Positions 45,293 through 56,671 of a DNA stretch of 64,000 nt are shown one piece after another. Source of the stretch: Paratinospora sagittata (Eukaryota > Streptophyta > Magnoliopsida > Ranunculales > Menispermaceae); NCBI GenBank assembly GCA_035771175.1, contig CM069590.1:34796821-34860820 (forward strand). The letters run 5' to 3'. The notes beneath the pieces are model-generated. The model was not told the origin of the DNA, searched no databases, and saw only the letters and a program-made list of their open reading frames with translations. Each line of letters begins with the position of its first letter. Position 1 is the stretch's first letter. The position numbers and the translations under genes are program-made.

Positions 45293-45607
45293 TGTTATAA
45301 ATATATTAGAATGTCATCATAACTTCGAATTCATTATAAAGATTTTGTAATCTCTATATTAGCGTTGGATTCAATTTTGTAATAACTAATAGAATTAATC
45401 TTTGTAATCATTGGATTTATTGATATTGTTAATGTAATTTAATCTCTTATTATGATTATGAGCCTATATAAAAAAGTGCTTAGATTACATAAAATATACA
45501 AAAGACTTATAAAAGTCTAGAATATAATGAGAATAAAATATTCTCTTATTTATCTATTTTTTTTTAAAACATATTATATGTAATAGTTTTCGTTTTATTT
45601 TATAACT
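45293..45607 (+). repeat. 3' LTR of element E
   Basis: Starts TGTTATAAATATATTAGAATG and ends TTTTATAACT. It matches the 5' LTR along its whole length, with about one difference in six to eight bases by eye, so the element is old. Confidence 0.82.
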
Positions 45608-45612
45608 GAATA

Positions 45613-48600
45613 TATATATATAAAAGAAGAGGACATGGCCACTAGACCAACTTGCCATAAAGTGTTGGGTTTTAATTAGCTGACAAGACTGTGAAAGCAG
45701 TAAGGTTCAAGGGTTTTAATTAATATATACTGATGCATGGTAATATATTATTTTATATAATTAAAGGCAATGGCCTCCTGATCCTCGGCAGTGGCAGTGG
45801 GACGACACCATAACACCAACAACGGGCCTTGAAAGCAATTGACCCAACTGATCACACACTTGCCAAAGCAAGCATGTATTAATTAATCATAACTATATAT
45901 ATATATATTTAGCCACTAGGAAATATTTTATGTTTGCCAAGGCAAGGAAAGTGAGAGAATTCTAACGTTGGGCCCATTTCCTCCAATCCCAAATAGGCAA
46001 ATTGAGGGCACTATTGACCCCTTTAATATATTCTTTCAAATCTCCTAAGCTTTGCTCTCTTAGATTTCATATCATTTTAATGAGAAGAATATTGTTTAAT
46101 TCTCTCGGTTATTCATTTATGATATATCTTTGAGATGAGAACCTGCAAAATCTTTTAGCAGGAGAAGATATCGAGGAACGAGTCTTCTTTCTCTCTCTCT
46201 ATCTCTCTTCAAGTACATTCACTGCAGGAAATACATCTGATACAGATACCATTATTCCAATACACTGCATGTAGAAGAAAGAATGGTAGGGTTATATTCC
46301 TAGTTGTAGAAATAAAAAATCTCAATTACCCTGATTCTATTGAGGAAAAAAAATTTACCCTGACTCTGGAATTATATAATATTGTGATTTAGTATTTTTT
46401 TTTTGTGGAAAAAAAAAAATTCTTTTCTGAGTTAGTATATAACTCCATTTCAAAAAATTTAAATTAAGCTAAGTACTAAAAAAGAAAATAGCAACAACCG
46501 TATCTTATTTGCCATGGTGGACTTGCTTTTCTGACTTTTAATATTAATATCTTACATTTTTCTTCTTTTAAAATTCCTTTACTTAATTTTGTTTTCACTT
46601 AACTTAAAATGTTCAATTTAATATTATGAGCTGTACTATTTTAATTACCTTGCCATTCTCAACTTGAAAAGTATCTTTATTCATGTGAGTTTAAAACTTT
46701 ATTGTGTTAATTAATCAAGAATATATAAGTTGATAAACTCCTACACATATACCACAATAGTAGTCTAGCTCACATACAATGAATGGATTTATCACTTGGA
46801 ACAGTAGGAAAATGATATTAATTGAGATCCAACCTGGCTAAGACTATATATATATATATAATGGGAATGATAAACTCCCATTTAATGGCATATATATTCA
46901 TGTTTTGTTTATACTATTTTTACATATAATTGAAAATAAATAATAAATAATTGTTCAGTTATTAGTTTTGACTTTCATGTATCAACATTAAAGACCTTGT
47001 TGCTACAGAATAGCTGATCATGCAGGTTATGAATCATATATTAGGAAATCAAGCTCACACGTACGCATAATAGTTCTTACAAATTTGAAATTTTACACAT
47101 AAGGATGATATATATAATGGGCATCTTTAGACTAAAAGTTGGAAATACTGTAACCACTAAGATGATGGTGATATGGTTTGATAAGATCTAAATTGCAATT
47201 TTTCAAGAGAATTTATCCAAGTACAGCACGAAGATAGTATTTAACTAATTAAGGAACTATATTAATGAAGTCCCATTATATATATATATGCTGTGAATCA
47301 TAATATTTTAGCTTTGAAAAGAAAATTCACATGATTTACTTAATTTATAATCTAGAAAAGAATGACAATATATTATTTTGAGATATAGAGAGAGGAGTTA
47401 TGATGAAAGAGATGAATGGAGCTGTCACTGGGAAAATGGAAGGCAAGTTGTGGGATGGGGGGGACTTCCTATGCTTGTCAAGAGCCCCACCTCCAACGCT
47501 TGAGCCCACACCACTCAAGCTGACGAGGCCAAAGATTCCTCTATGCCCCTTCCTCATTATTTCACACAAGTAATATTAATTAATCTGCCTTTCTTCTTCT
47601 TCTTCTCATTTTTTTTTTCTTTATTCCGCGGGACAAAAATAGAATCGACATAGTAGATTAGTAGTTCATATTTTCCTTCGTCCACCTTAAGATATATATA
47701 TATATAATTGACTTGGATATTCTTATTATTAGTTAATTCATTTATATAATGATAAATTATTTTCTATTATATCTTCTGTCATTATTTTGCTAACACATGC
47801 ACATATATATATTTTTCACCATCTAAGAGTAAAACAACCTTTTTCTAATTTCTACTTATACGTTCATTGCTTTATTTAATACATAGCTTCTTTTATAATT
47901 CATGTACATATGGAGTAACCCCCCACATAACTACTAGTTGGCACGCAAAAAAAATATAATAATTAAGATGTATAGTTGGAGAAATTATTATCTTGAGATT
48001 CTTCTAATATGAATAGTTATTAATTATATTTGTAGAAGAGATCAGGTGCCATTAATACATATTTTTAGCACAAAGCTTTGCATATTAAATACATTGGATA
48101 TCCTCGAATCATGGATCACTACTATACAATTCACGGATATTATGCTACGAGATTATAAGCTAATTAAAATGAGGGTGTACATTAATCATTTCATGGTTTG
48201 TTCCTTGATTAACGTTGAGTACCATATGTTTGTTAATTAAATTCATAAATTGTAGAAATTAGGGGCAAAAGCTTTAATTTTGTAAAGCTACTTCTTCATC
48301 ATCAAGTCTTTCTTTTTTAAGTTAGTTTCTCATCTTCCTTTAAATTCTTTCTTTCACAAGTGGGGGGATAGCATGCATTTTGCTTTCCATTGATGGTGAA
48401 ACAACCCGTATATTAGGAAGGAGTGTTGTTGGAAGCACTTATATATATGCGCGTATCTCACCCACTTGTGAAAAGCAAGGCTGATCATGATCAGGCATAT
48501 ATATAGTGCTGCTTCAAAAACAAATCATGAATTGAATTTTATTAAGGGCCAGGGTTTGCACCAACCCTGTTAATGTGGCCCTTACTGTTTCAGGGGTTAG

Positions 48601-49233
48601 AAGATTCCCTTCTCGACGGATTATGGGCTCAGTACATGGCCACGTGTTGAGGTTTTACCATTTGTCCGGGGTGTGGTACCAGCACCCACCAACTAGCCAT
48701 TTTGGGTCCTCCTTCACACCCCTTGCTAAGTGTCTGTCCCCAAGACACAACTACAGAACTAATAACTAGCCAACTAGCTAGCTAGCACATATATATTGTA
48801 CAAAAATTAAACAAGCACTTATATATATCATTTCGTCCTAGTTCTTAGAACTCATCATCTGTTTCTATTAGAAACAAAAAATAAAACTTTAATATATAGT
48901 ACTGAATAATATAATTTTTTTAATTTATCAATTTATTTATTTCACAATATAGATACTGGGATTTCATCATCAACTTAATTGATCAGTACTACTGCGCTCG
49001 GTACTGTGATATCAGTGATGATCACGGCCAACGCTAATCTTAGTTATTAATGGTAGAGGATCATGAAACAATTCACTCTATCTAATTTCTCAAATTACCC
49101 TAAGTTGTGAATTACAAATCTAAACTTAAAACACAGTTCTTCCCACATCTTCTATTACTGTCATTCACATTAAAAAATGAGAATAAAAAATAAAAAATAA
49201 AAGAATAAGAGAAGCTAGAAGAAGAAGAAGAAG

Positions 49234-49264
<31 letters not shown>

Positions 49265-49400
49265 TGTGTAGACTAAGAAATTAGAATAAGAGGTACTTTT
49301 GTTCAAGTAATTAAGCTTGCACTTGCAGTTTACTTCCATTCATACAGAAAGGAAACACAGAAAAAATAAAAGAGAAAAAAGAAAAAGAAAAAAATTACAG
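45613..49400. other. Intergenic, AT-rich, with two GC-richer islands
   Basis: No gene is recognised. Two stretches stand out in composition: 47380-47580 and 48540-48780. The second has the hairpin-forming AGGGTT ... AACCCT within AAGGGCC ... GGCCCTT and a CACGTG G-box at 48641-48646. An open frame on the minus strand at 47345-47569 is unrecognised. Confidence 0.4.
49217..49263. repeat. (GAA)n microsatellite
   Basis: About 15-16 uninterrupted GAA units, just past the 3' end of the FLZ gene on its downstream side. The serine-rich open frame on the minus strand here is only this repeat. Confidence 0.95.
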
Positions 49401-49582
49401 TAGAGATCGATATTGGATCCGCAGTGGCAAAGCTTCTTCCATATCCATAGTAGAATACATCATGATATGGTAACTTCCTACACCCGATCGATTTGTATTC
49501 ATATTTATAATCAAAAATCTCTTCGGGTGTGTGATGAAAAAAAGAAAAAAAAAGAAAAAAAAGAAAAACTAATTTGGAAATT

Positions 49583-50169
49583 CTATGCTGCCGTGATTGT
49601 TCCACCCTTACTTGATGCCTCAGATTCTACTGTACTACCACTCGGGCCTTCTAAATTCGAAGCCACCGAGCACTTCTCTTTCAACTCGTCCAGATTCATC
49701 TGCTGTTGCCGGCAATCTAAACTGCAAAATGCAGTGTCACCTCTGAAATCCAAACAACAAAACTCGTTAATACGTTAATGCCTGATAATCATCAAGAAAC
49801 ACAAATAATATATCCAAATAATTATACATTCGTTTAATTAATTAATTAGCATAGGTATAGCTAGAAATTAATTAGCGTGGCGTGTATATATATATACCTA
49901 TACATGTAGATGTCACGGGTAGGAGCCAAACGGCGTTTGCAGAGGCCACAAGTTCTCAAGAAGTGGGCGGTGTCGAGAAAATCAGGGGAGTGTCTTCTGG
50001 GGTTTCTAGGAGAAACAGTGGCTAACAAACGCCGATCAAATCCATTTACATCTTGCTGTTGCTGATGATTCTGCATGTGATGATGATCTTCCATGTAGCT
50101 TAGATCCACCGTGAATTCAGTTATGCTCGTAGTTCTTTTGATCGGAGGGCGTGGCCTCTTGCCCAACAT
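49583..50169 (-). CDS. FLZ-domain (DUF581) zinc-finger protein, two exons
   Basis: Exon 1 is 50169-49898 and exon 2 is 49742-49583 on the minus strand, joined through a GT donor (49897-49896) and an AG acceptor (49744-49743). The coding length is 432 nt, 143 residues. The N-terminus [19 protein letters not shown] is typical of FLZ proteins; a Met one codon upstream (50172) is an alternative start. The FLZ finger spans residues of both exons: [18 protein letters not shown], then [15 protein letters not shown], with all four Cys. FLZ proteins are small plant adaptors that bind SnRK1 kinase subunits and act in stress and sugar signalling. A His/Gln-rich stretch precedes the finger. CT-rich 5' leader on the minus strand at about 50262-50226. 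It has no visible damage and is the only intact host gene here. Confidence 0.9.
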
Positions 50170-50329
50170 CATCGATATATATGTGTGTATATGTGTGTAT
50201 CTGATCTTCTTCTCCGCTTCTCTTTTGAGAGCAGAGAGAGAGATGGGAGAGAAGGAGACTTTTGAGGAGGAGGAGTGAGGCGGTTGGGCTGTTGTTGAAG
50301 ATATACATACGCCACTTCCTTTAAGCAAT

Positions 50330-52147
50330 AATTTCTTTTTATTTTTAAATTATTTTATTTTATTTTATTTTATTTATTTATTTTTTGTTGTTGGTAGAGT
50401 GCTTGCTATTGGTGCCGTAGGATTGAATTCCGGATGCTACGGGGGAGCCAACCGGCTATAGCCAGTAGTCACAGGTAAAGGTTTGTTGAATTACTGGGCC
50501 CACAGATTCTGGGGATATCGGTATCACTTTAATTGAGGTGGAAAAAGGAAAATATGGTAAATATTCTTTAAGAAGAATATATCTTCTTCTTTCCCTATCA
50601 TTAAATGCAACTAAATCAAATAGTAGATCTTATGATAATTAATACACGAACTGTACTTATTTTATGGAAAGACGAATGCTAAAATAATATGTAATGAGTA
50701 TCTAAAAGTATACTCATGCTTCACATTTTTACTACATTATAAGAGAAAGGAAAAGAAAAAAATTACACTCATTAATTACTGTATACTTCATCAGTATAAG
50801 TATAATTTTGAATATAATTTTTAAATCGTAAAAATATTTCTACTATAAAAAATATATATGTGACATGTTCTTATATATTATTATTGTTATTTTTTTTTCT
50901 CGGTCTTTACTTTGTTTTAATTTAAAAAAAAGATTTTTATATGTTTGTATTTTTTGTTTTGTTAGTATATAGTTATGGATACCCTCAACCTCAAAATTAA
51001 TGATGGCACATTACATGAATAATATTGATATTTATCTTGATGAACACTATTATAAGTAAAAAAAAAAAGAAAATTTATGGTGAAAACATGAATTCAAAAT
51101 AATCAACTTTTTTAGGATTATTATTCATTAACTAACTAGTGAACAAATTAATTATATATGATGTATGTTTGAAAAAGATATAAATTAGCTTAAAAAAAAA
51201 AGGTGTAGATTAGTTGTTTGACATATGATGGATAATCCCAGAGATTTGCACGAGAAACAGTAATATATAAGGGCTGAGTTGACCGGAAAAGTGAGGTGAC
51301 AAAGGCGGGGGAGAGAGAGAGATTGAGAGAGAGAGAGAGAGCGAGGGAGGGGGTATGACCGCATGAGTCAATAATTTTCAGCAATTATGAAACTTGCGCC
51401 AATTATTGAGTCTGGCTGGACCCCACGTGCTCCTGTAAAAAAGGAAGCCAAAAGAAAATGAATAAAAGATTTTATAGACGAGGACAAAAACGTAATTTTT
51501 GTAATAGTCTATGACTTAGAGTGCGCCATGCCAGCGAAGAAAAACGAGTGGGCCAATTAACATGGTCCACCGGGCCCACATTTCTTGGTGCCTATCGACC
51601 ATTGAGAGCTCTCCACGGCGCTTCTCGTCCTTTTGTTGTCAACGTGTCGTCCTTTAAGCAAAACTTCCAAAAAACCCACTCCAGATTGGTCCAACCTTTA
51701 TTTATTAAAACCCCACTTAGATCCTGCCAGAGAACAGCATTAAGTGGGCACTTGTAGTACCAACTTTCAGAAAAAAAAAAAAAAGAAAAGAAATTGTTGG
51801 TGATTTATTTTGTATTAAAAAAAAAAAATTCTTTATATATATATATATGAACTAAATAAGACAAAGAAGGTAAGGCTGGCATGCATTTATTTTATGCATT
51901 TTAATGAAAATGGTGGGAAGGTACAGTTAATGAAGCTGCTTTTAACTTTTCCACATAATCCATCACTAAAAGTTTTAGAAACTCTAGTACGGTAAGGAGG
52001 GTCTTCCATATTTCATTGGATGTTTTCTCTTTTATTCAAGTTAGTGATTTTTTCCTTCGTTATAAGAAACATGAACAGTGCATAATTAGGTAATTGTAAA
52101 AAGGCAGGAAATTAAGCTCTCTATTAAACAACTTCATTTTTTTTTAA
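50330..52147. other. Upstream region of the FLZ gene
   Basis: No other gene is recognised. It holds an (ATTTT)n run at about 50342-50386, a (GA)n tract at 51308-51342 and a CACGTG G-box at 51424-51429. The GC-richer stretch 51400-51760 has an open frame without recognisable homology. These are plausible promoter sequences of the FLZ gene, but nothing proves it. Confidence 0.4.
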
Positions 52148-52244
52148 GGATTTTTATAGTTAAGGTCCTCTATATATCTGAATTTAGAACAAAGGTCTCC
52201 AAGTTTCCAAAATTAGCATTTGGGTCCTCAACTAATCAATCCGT

Positions 52245-53750
52245 TATTGGCCCTGATACACGTTCAAGAAGGGAGTGAATTGACCAGTTATAGGTTTTTA
52301 ACCTTCAAAACTAAAATAGAATGCAAGCGAGTAAAGTAAATGACAAAAAACTAAGAACACCAGATTTAACATAATTCGGCACTCAAGGCCTACGTCCGCG
52401 ACTTATTCTCCCTAATCAAGATTTTTTCAAAACATTTCATTAGAGATCCTACTTTGAGGGTGAGGATCAAACCGGTTACAACATTCACTTTACAGGTGTG
52501 AATTACTTTACAAAAACCTAATCACCTGTTCTTAACGTCACTAGTGACACAAGTTATTTTACAATGATTGAAGAATAAAAATTATAAATTTGAAGTTGTT
52601 CTCTTATCGAGAACATTTCACAACTTACGCACAATAACTTTTGATAACATTTAGAAATCTCAGCAAGAGAATGAAGTATGAAGCACAAGTTGGAAATAGG
52701 ATATCTTCAGAAGCTTTGAAATCTTGATTTGAGATTTGAAATAAGCTTGATCAAGATGAAGTAATGTCAGAGAGAACTTTAGAACACTTTGAAAAATCGA
52801 CTAAGTTGTAAAACGTGTAAGGTTATGCCTCTCAAATGAGCACAAAGAAACCAGAGAATGCTAAAAAATTAGGGTTTTAATCTCCAAGAACCCACAAAAA
52901 TCAAATTTAAATTCGTTGGTCAAAGAATAATTTTTTCACCAAATGAAGATGCAAAAGAACATTAGAAATCATGAAAACATGGCATAACACGAAAGGGGAA
53001 AGAAGTAGTACACGAAGCTTTCGAGAAACCCAAAACTATCAGTACGCCTTGATGGGCTTGGCTAGCGCACTGGCGGGTTTCCTAGAAAAAACTAGATTTT
53101 TGTCCCCCTTTAATCTCTAGCGCGCTGGCCTTGCTGTTCCAGCGTGCTAGGTCACAAACTCGAGACCCACCCGATTTTGGGGATTGGCAAGCGTGCTGGC
53201 CAAAGTGACAGAGAGCCCCAACTTGAAGGATGGGCTCTCCAGAATGCTGGCCACTGTGCTAGTATGCTGGGTCAATTTTCCAAAGACTTGGGAAATTTTC
53301 AGCAGGCTGCTAGCAAGCTATAGCTCTTAGCTAGCGCACTGGAGGCCTTGATCACTTAGAAAATTATGATTTTGAAGATCAAGGAAATCTCCATTGACTT
53401 AAAACCATTTTGACACATGATTAAAAACATTTGAATCATTTACAATGCAAAGAACACATTTAAAAGCATTTGAAAAACCATTTTGGAAAAATCAAGTTAA
53501 GGATCAAATTATTTTTGAAAACTTGAGGAATTTCAAGATGATTTTGCTAAGATGTTCTAAAGGAAATCATACATCCTAAGATCAAACTAAAATACATTAC
53601 ATATAAAATTTTGTCTTCATTGCTTGAGCTTGATCTTAATTATCTTCTACAACTTCTCTTGATGTGATCTTGACGAAATAGTTGTAACACTTGGAGACAA
53701 TATAATTGAGATTGTTATCTATGTTGTTTGTAATCATCAAAATCCCAACA
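52245..53750 (-). mobile_element. Solo LTR J, minus strand, inside the foldback element
   Basis: Reads on the minus strand from TGTTGGGATTTTGATGATTACA (53750) to GGGCCAATA (52245), where other LTRs here have GGGCCAACA. About 1.5 kb without internal region. The conserved core GGACGTAGGC reads on the minus strand near 52390. It has its own CG-rich motif array at 53040-53345. Flanking 5-mers do not match (TCCGT and TGAGG), and about 90 bp at its right has no partner in the other foldback arm. Confidence 0.72.
53040..53345 (-). repeat. CCAGYGCGCTAG motif array of solo LTR J
   Basis: Seven or so copies of AGCG(C/T)(A/G)CTGG on the plus strand (CTAGCGCACTGG, TAGCGCGCTGGCC, CAGCGTGCTAGG, AAGCGTGCTGGCC and others). 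It is in the same position in this LTR as the GGACGCT array in the other families. Confidence 0.7.
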
Positions 53751-54498
53751 TGAGGGGCATTGGTCCTACACCCATCACCTAAGAATATGATCTCCGTCTA
53801 TCCAAAGGAGCATTTCTCTTTCTTTACATAGAGGGCTAAACATGACCTGTCAATCAAATCGCAGTCAGTCAGGTATTGCACTTTACCATTTTTTCCTTCT
53901 CCCATTTAGCAATCACGTGATCTCTCAGTCAAAATGTTTAACGATCAGTCAAATTGTTAACCGATCGATAAGTAACTTCAAATAGTTATAACTTTTTCAT
54001 TCAGACTCTAATTTGAGTAATTCAATAGGCGTTGAAAAACAGAGGAAAAGATCTACAAAGTCATGTGCTTTAAGTGATTTTCTGATCACTAGTGACCAGT
54101 TTGATGGCTGTTAAACATTCAATTTATGTAAAAGCCTCCAGACCAGTCACCGGTGATCAGTAAGTTACATAAAATACATGATTTTGTAGATCTTTTTATC
54201 CTCTTTTTAACGTCTTTTGAATCACTTAAATTGGATTCTGAATGAAAAAACTATGGCTATTTGAAGTTACTCACCAATCAGTCAATGTTTTGATCGATCG
54301 ACAAACATTTTGACTGAGAGATCACGTGATTGCTAAATGGAAGCAGGGAAAAATGGTGAAGTGCAACCCCTAACCGACTGCAATTTGATTGACAAGTGAC
54401 AGGTTGATTAATTAAGGACCCAAACGCTAATTTTCAAAATTTGGAGACCTTTACTCTAGATCCAAATTGATAGAGGACCACAACTCTAAAAATCCCTT

Positions 54499-54808
54499 TT
54501 CTTTATATATATGTTAAGAAGAATAGTGCAATTACGAGTTAAAAGAAGTGTGACCACCAATAAGTTTAACAGAGTGCTAGAAAGATGCATTTCTTCTTAT
54601 GAGGTCTCAGGATTCTCGGGGATAATATTTTATTTTTATTGTACATGTGGGATGGTGTGGCCTTTGACCGGAGTGAAACCTTGTGTTATGATCAAGTTAT
54701 AAGGGGGTTTCTAACTAGGTATCTCATAGGTTTATTAGTGATATTTGTGAATACTAAGATGATTTTATGGTTCATTTATTTATTAAGTGCTTTATTTTGT
54801 AGGATTAC
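54499..54808. other. Short stretch, nothing recognised
   Basis: No gene, repeat or motif recognised between the foldback element and the next LTR. Confidence 0.5.
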
Positions 54809-55710
54809 TATTGACCTAAGTGGTTTTCCACTTAAAGAATTGTCCTAAGTGTTTTGATGCTAACAAACAATATAAAAATGATGCTAATGTTTATATCTAA
54901 TATATTTCAGCACCTAAAGTAAATAAGAGTCAATACAAAACCAAAGTACTTTAAGTCCCTCAAGTAAATGATGAAAGCAAAGGATCAACCACACTTAAAG
55001 CTTGGACAACTTGAAGGAAAAAAGAAATAAGAGATTGAAAGGTTTATGTGTCTAGACTTAGGTCCCTCAACCTTCATGCCTTTCATATTGTTCAATCATC
55101 TTTTAAAAATCATTCATGCATTAAGTTTTCTTCAAAAATGATTTTTAAGTGTTCAAACATGTTTGGTTTATGTTCTTAAACTATTTCAAATTTGTTTGAA
55201 TTATATTTGCACTTGTTTTAATCAAAATCATATTTCTACAGTTTTTCGAAAACTTATTGGTTTAAGTTTTCAAGTTCAACTTACTTTAAACTTAGACTTG
55301 TTTTCTTTGTTTGAAATGATTTCAAAGTGTTTTAATCACAAAAAATAGTGTGTTTTCATCACATTTTGTTCCCTAAACAATTTTATAAAGTTGGATTTTT
55401 GAAAAATCAGAAAACCCATGAAAATCGCTTCAGACTGGTTCAAATTTGGATTAAGCAGAAGCACGCTTCTGCATTGAGCAATGCGTTCTTGTATTTGAGA
55501 AGCGCGCTCCTGATTGGTTTCTAGGTTATGGGCTTGTGGGTTTAAAAAGCAGCGCACTACTCACTTGGACCAGCGTGCTAGTGATTGTTAGGATGCCATC
55601 CCAATGGTCGAAAAACTAATTTTTGAGACCCCAACGACTAGTTTCTTATGTCTGACGGCTAGTACTTCAATCTAACTTATAAATACATGCACTTAGGTCA
55701 TTTTAAACAC
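54809..55710 (+). repeat. Truncated LTR I, Sirevirus-like
   Basis: Starts TATTGACCTAAGTGG (the LTR at 63235 starts TGTTGACCTAAGCGG, so TG has become TA) with TTTTGATGCTAACAAAC soon after. Motifs AGCGCGCTCC and CAGCGCACTAC occur at 55440-55580, and a TATAAATA box at 55678-55685. It stops at the 180-bp repeat array, so its downstream half is missing. Confidence 0.65.
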
Positions 55711-56610
55711 AAGAGAGACTGTGACGACCCTAGTTTTCAATTAAGGAAACATCGAGCCGCCTGGGCTAGTACCCTCTCCAATAGAGTACTAGTAACCTTC
55801 AACCTCTACTCATGTCATCATTTCCACAAAACATCAACAATTAACAAGTCACACAAGGCTTAGATAAACACAAGACAAAAATAATCAACCAAGAGTGACT
55901 GTGACGACCCTAGTTTTCAATTAAGGAAACATCGAGCCGCCTGGGCTAGTACCCTCTCCAATAGAGTACTAGTAACCTTCAACCTTTACTCATGTCACCA
56001 TTTCCACAAAACATCAACAATTAACAAGTCACACAAGGCTTAGATAAACACAAGACAAAAATAATCAACCAAGAGCGATTGTGACGACCCTAGTTTTCAA
56101 TTAAGGAAACATCGAGCTGCCTGGGCTAGTACCCTCTCCAATAGAGTACTACTAACCTTCAACCTTTACTCATGTCACCATTTCCACAAAACATCAACAA
56201 TTAACAAGTCACACAAGGCTTAGATAAACACAAGACAAAAATAATCAACCAAGAGTGACTGTGACGTCCCAAGTTTTCAATTAAGGAAACATCGAGCCGC
56301 CTGGGCTAGTACCCTCTCCAATAGAGTACTAGAAACTTTCAACCTCTATTCATGTCACCATTTCCACAAAACATCAACAATGAACAAGTCACACAAGGCT
56401 TAGATAAACACAAGACAAAAATAATCAACCAAGAGAGACTGTGACGATCCTAGTTTTCAATTAAGGAAACATCGAGTCGCCTGGGCTAGTACCATCTCCA
56501 ATAGAGTACTAGTAACCTTCAACCTCTACTCATGTTAGCATTTCCACAAAACATCAACAATGAACAAGTCACACAAGACTTAGATAAACAGAAGACAAAA
56601 ATAATCAACC
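55711..56610. repeat. Five tandem copies of a 180-bp repeat
   Basis: Copies begin AAGAG(A/T/C)GA at 55711, 55891, 56071, 56251 and 56431, exactly 180 bp apart, and end at 56610. They differ from one another at only a few bases. Each has TGTGACGACCCTAG near its start, an inverted repeat CTAGTA ... TACTAG around CTCT ... AGAG (for example 55766-55792), and no ORF. The TGTGACGACCC phrase is like the reversed end of a Tekay-type LTR. Confidence 0.95.
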
Positions 56611-56671
56611 AAAGTGCAGAATCATCATGAAACGTTAAGTAAAATAAAATTTATTATAGTCATCCATATCC

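Larger units (their letters stand above)
41223..45607 (+). mobile_element. Element E: decayed small-LTR Ty1/copia element
   Basis: Two LTRs of 315-326 bp flank about 3.7 kb. A perfect GAATA duplication surrounds it. The text after the 5' LTR (CGTTATCAGCACGA) and the 3' end (TGGTGCACTGTACT, GGTTTTGTCCCACTG, GTTTTTAACGAG, then GGAGTGTTATAA) are phrases I recognise from plant copia elements. No intact domain remains; the interior is AT-rich with many stops. It is inserted in otherwise unremarkable DNA. Confidence 0.82.
52148..54498. mobile_element. Foldback (long inverted repeat) element with LTR inserted in left arm
   Basis: The left arm (52148-52244 plus about 53840-54115) and right arm (about 54130-54498) are inverted copies. 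Landmarks: GGATTTTTATAG against CTCTAAAAATCCC at the ends, TTTAGCAATCACGTGATCTC (53918) against GAGATCACGTGATTGCTAAA (54319), AAAGATCTACAAA against TTTGTAGATCTTTT near the centre. The fold point is near 54120. Possible 9-bp flanks (TTTTTTTAA and TTTTCTTTA) are low complexity. Resembles non-autonomous Mutator-type or foldback transposons with very long TIRs. No transposase. Confidence 0.72.

Noticed and set aside
47345..47569. Minus-strand ORF and possible microRNA precursor
   Set aside because: I compared it from memory with common plant microRNAs and found no match; the ORF has no known motif.
49112..49339. Serine-rich minus-strand ORF
   Set aside because: It is only the translation of the (GAA)n microsatellite.
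49413..49778. Plus-strand ORF over FLZ exon 2
   Set aside because: It is the antisense shadow of the exon and has Lys-rich runs from A tracts.
51521..51757. Plus-strand ORF of 78 codons
   Set aside because: No recognisable motif; it lies in the likely upstream region of the FLZ gene.
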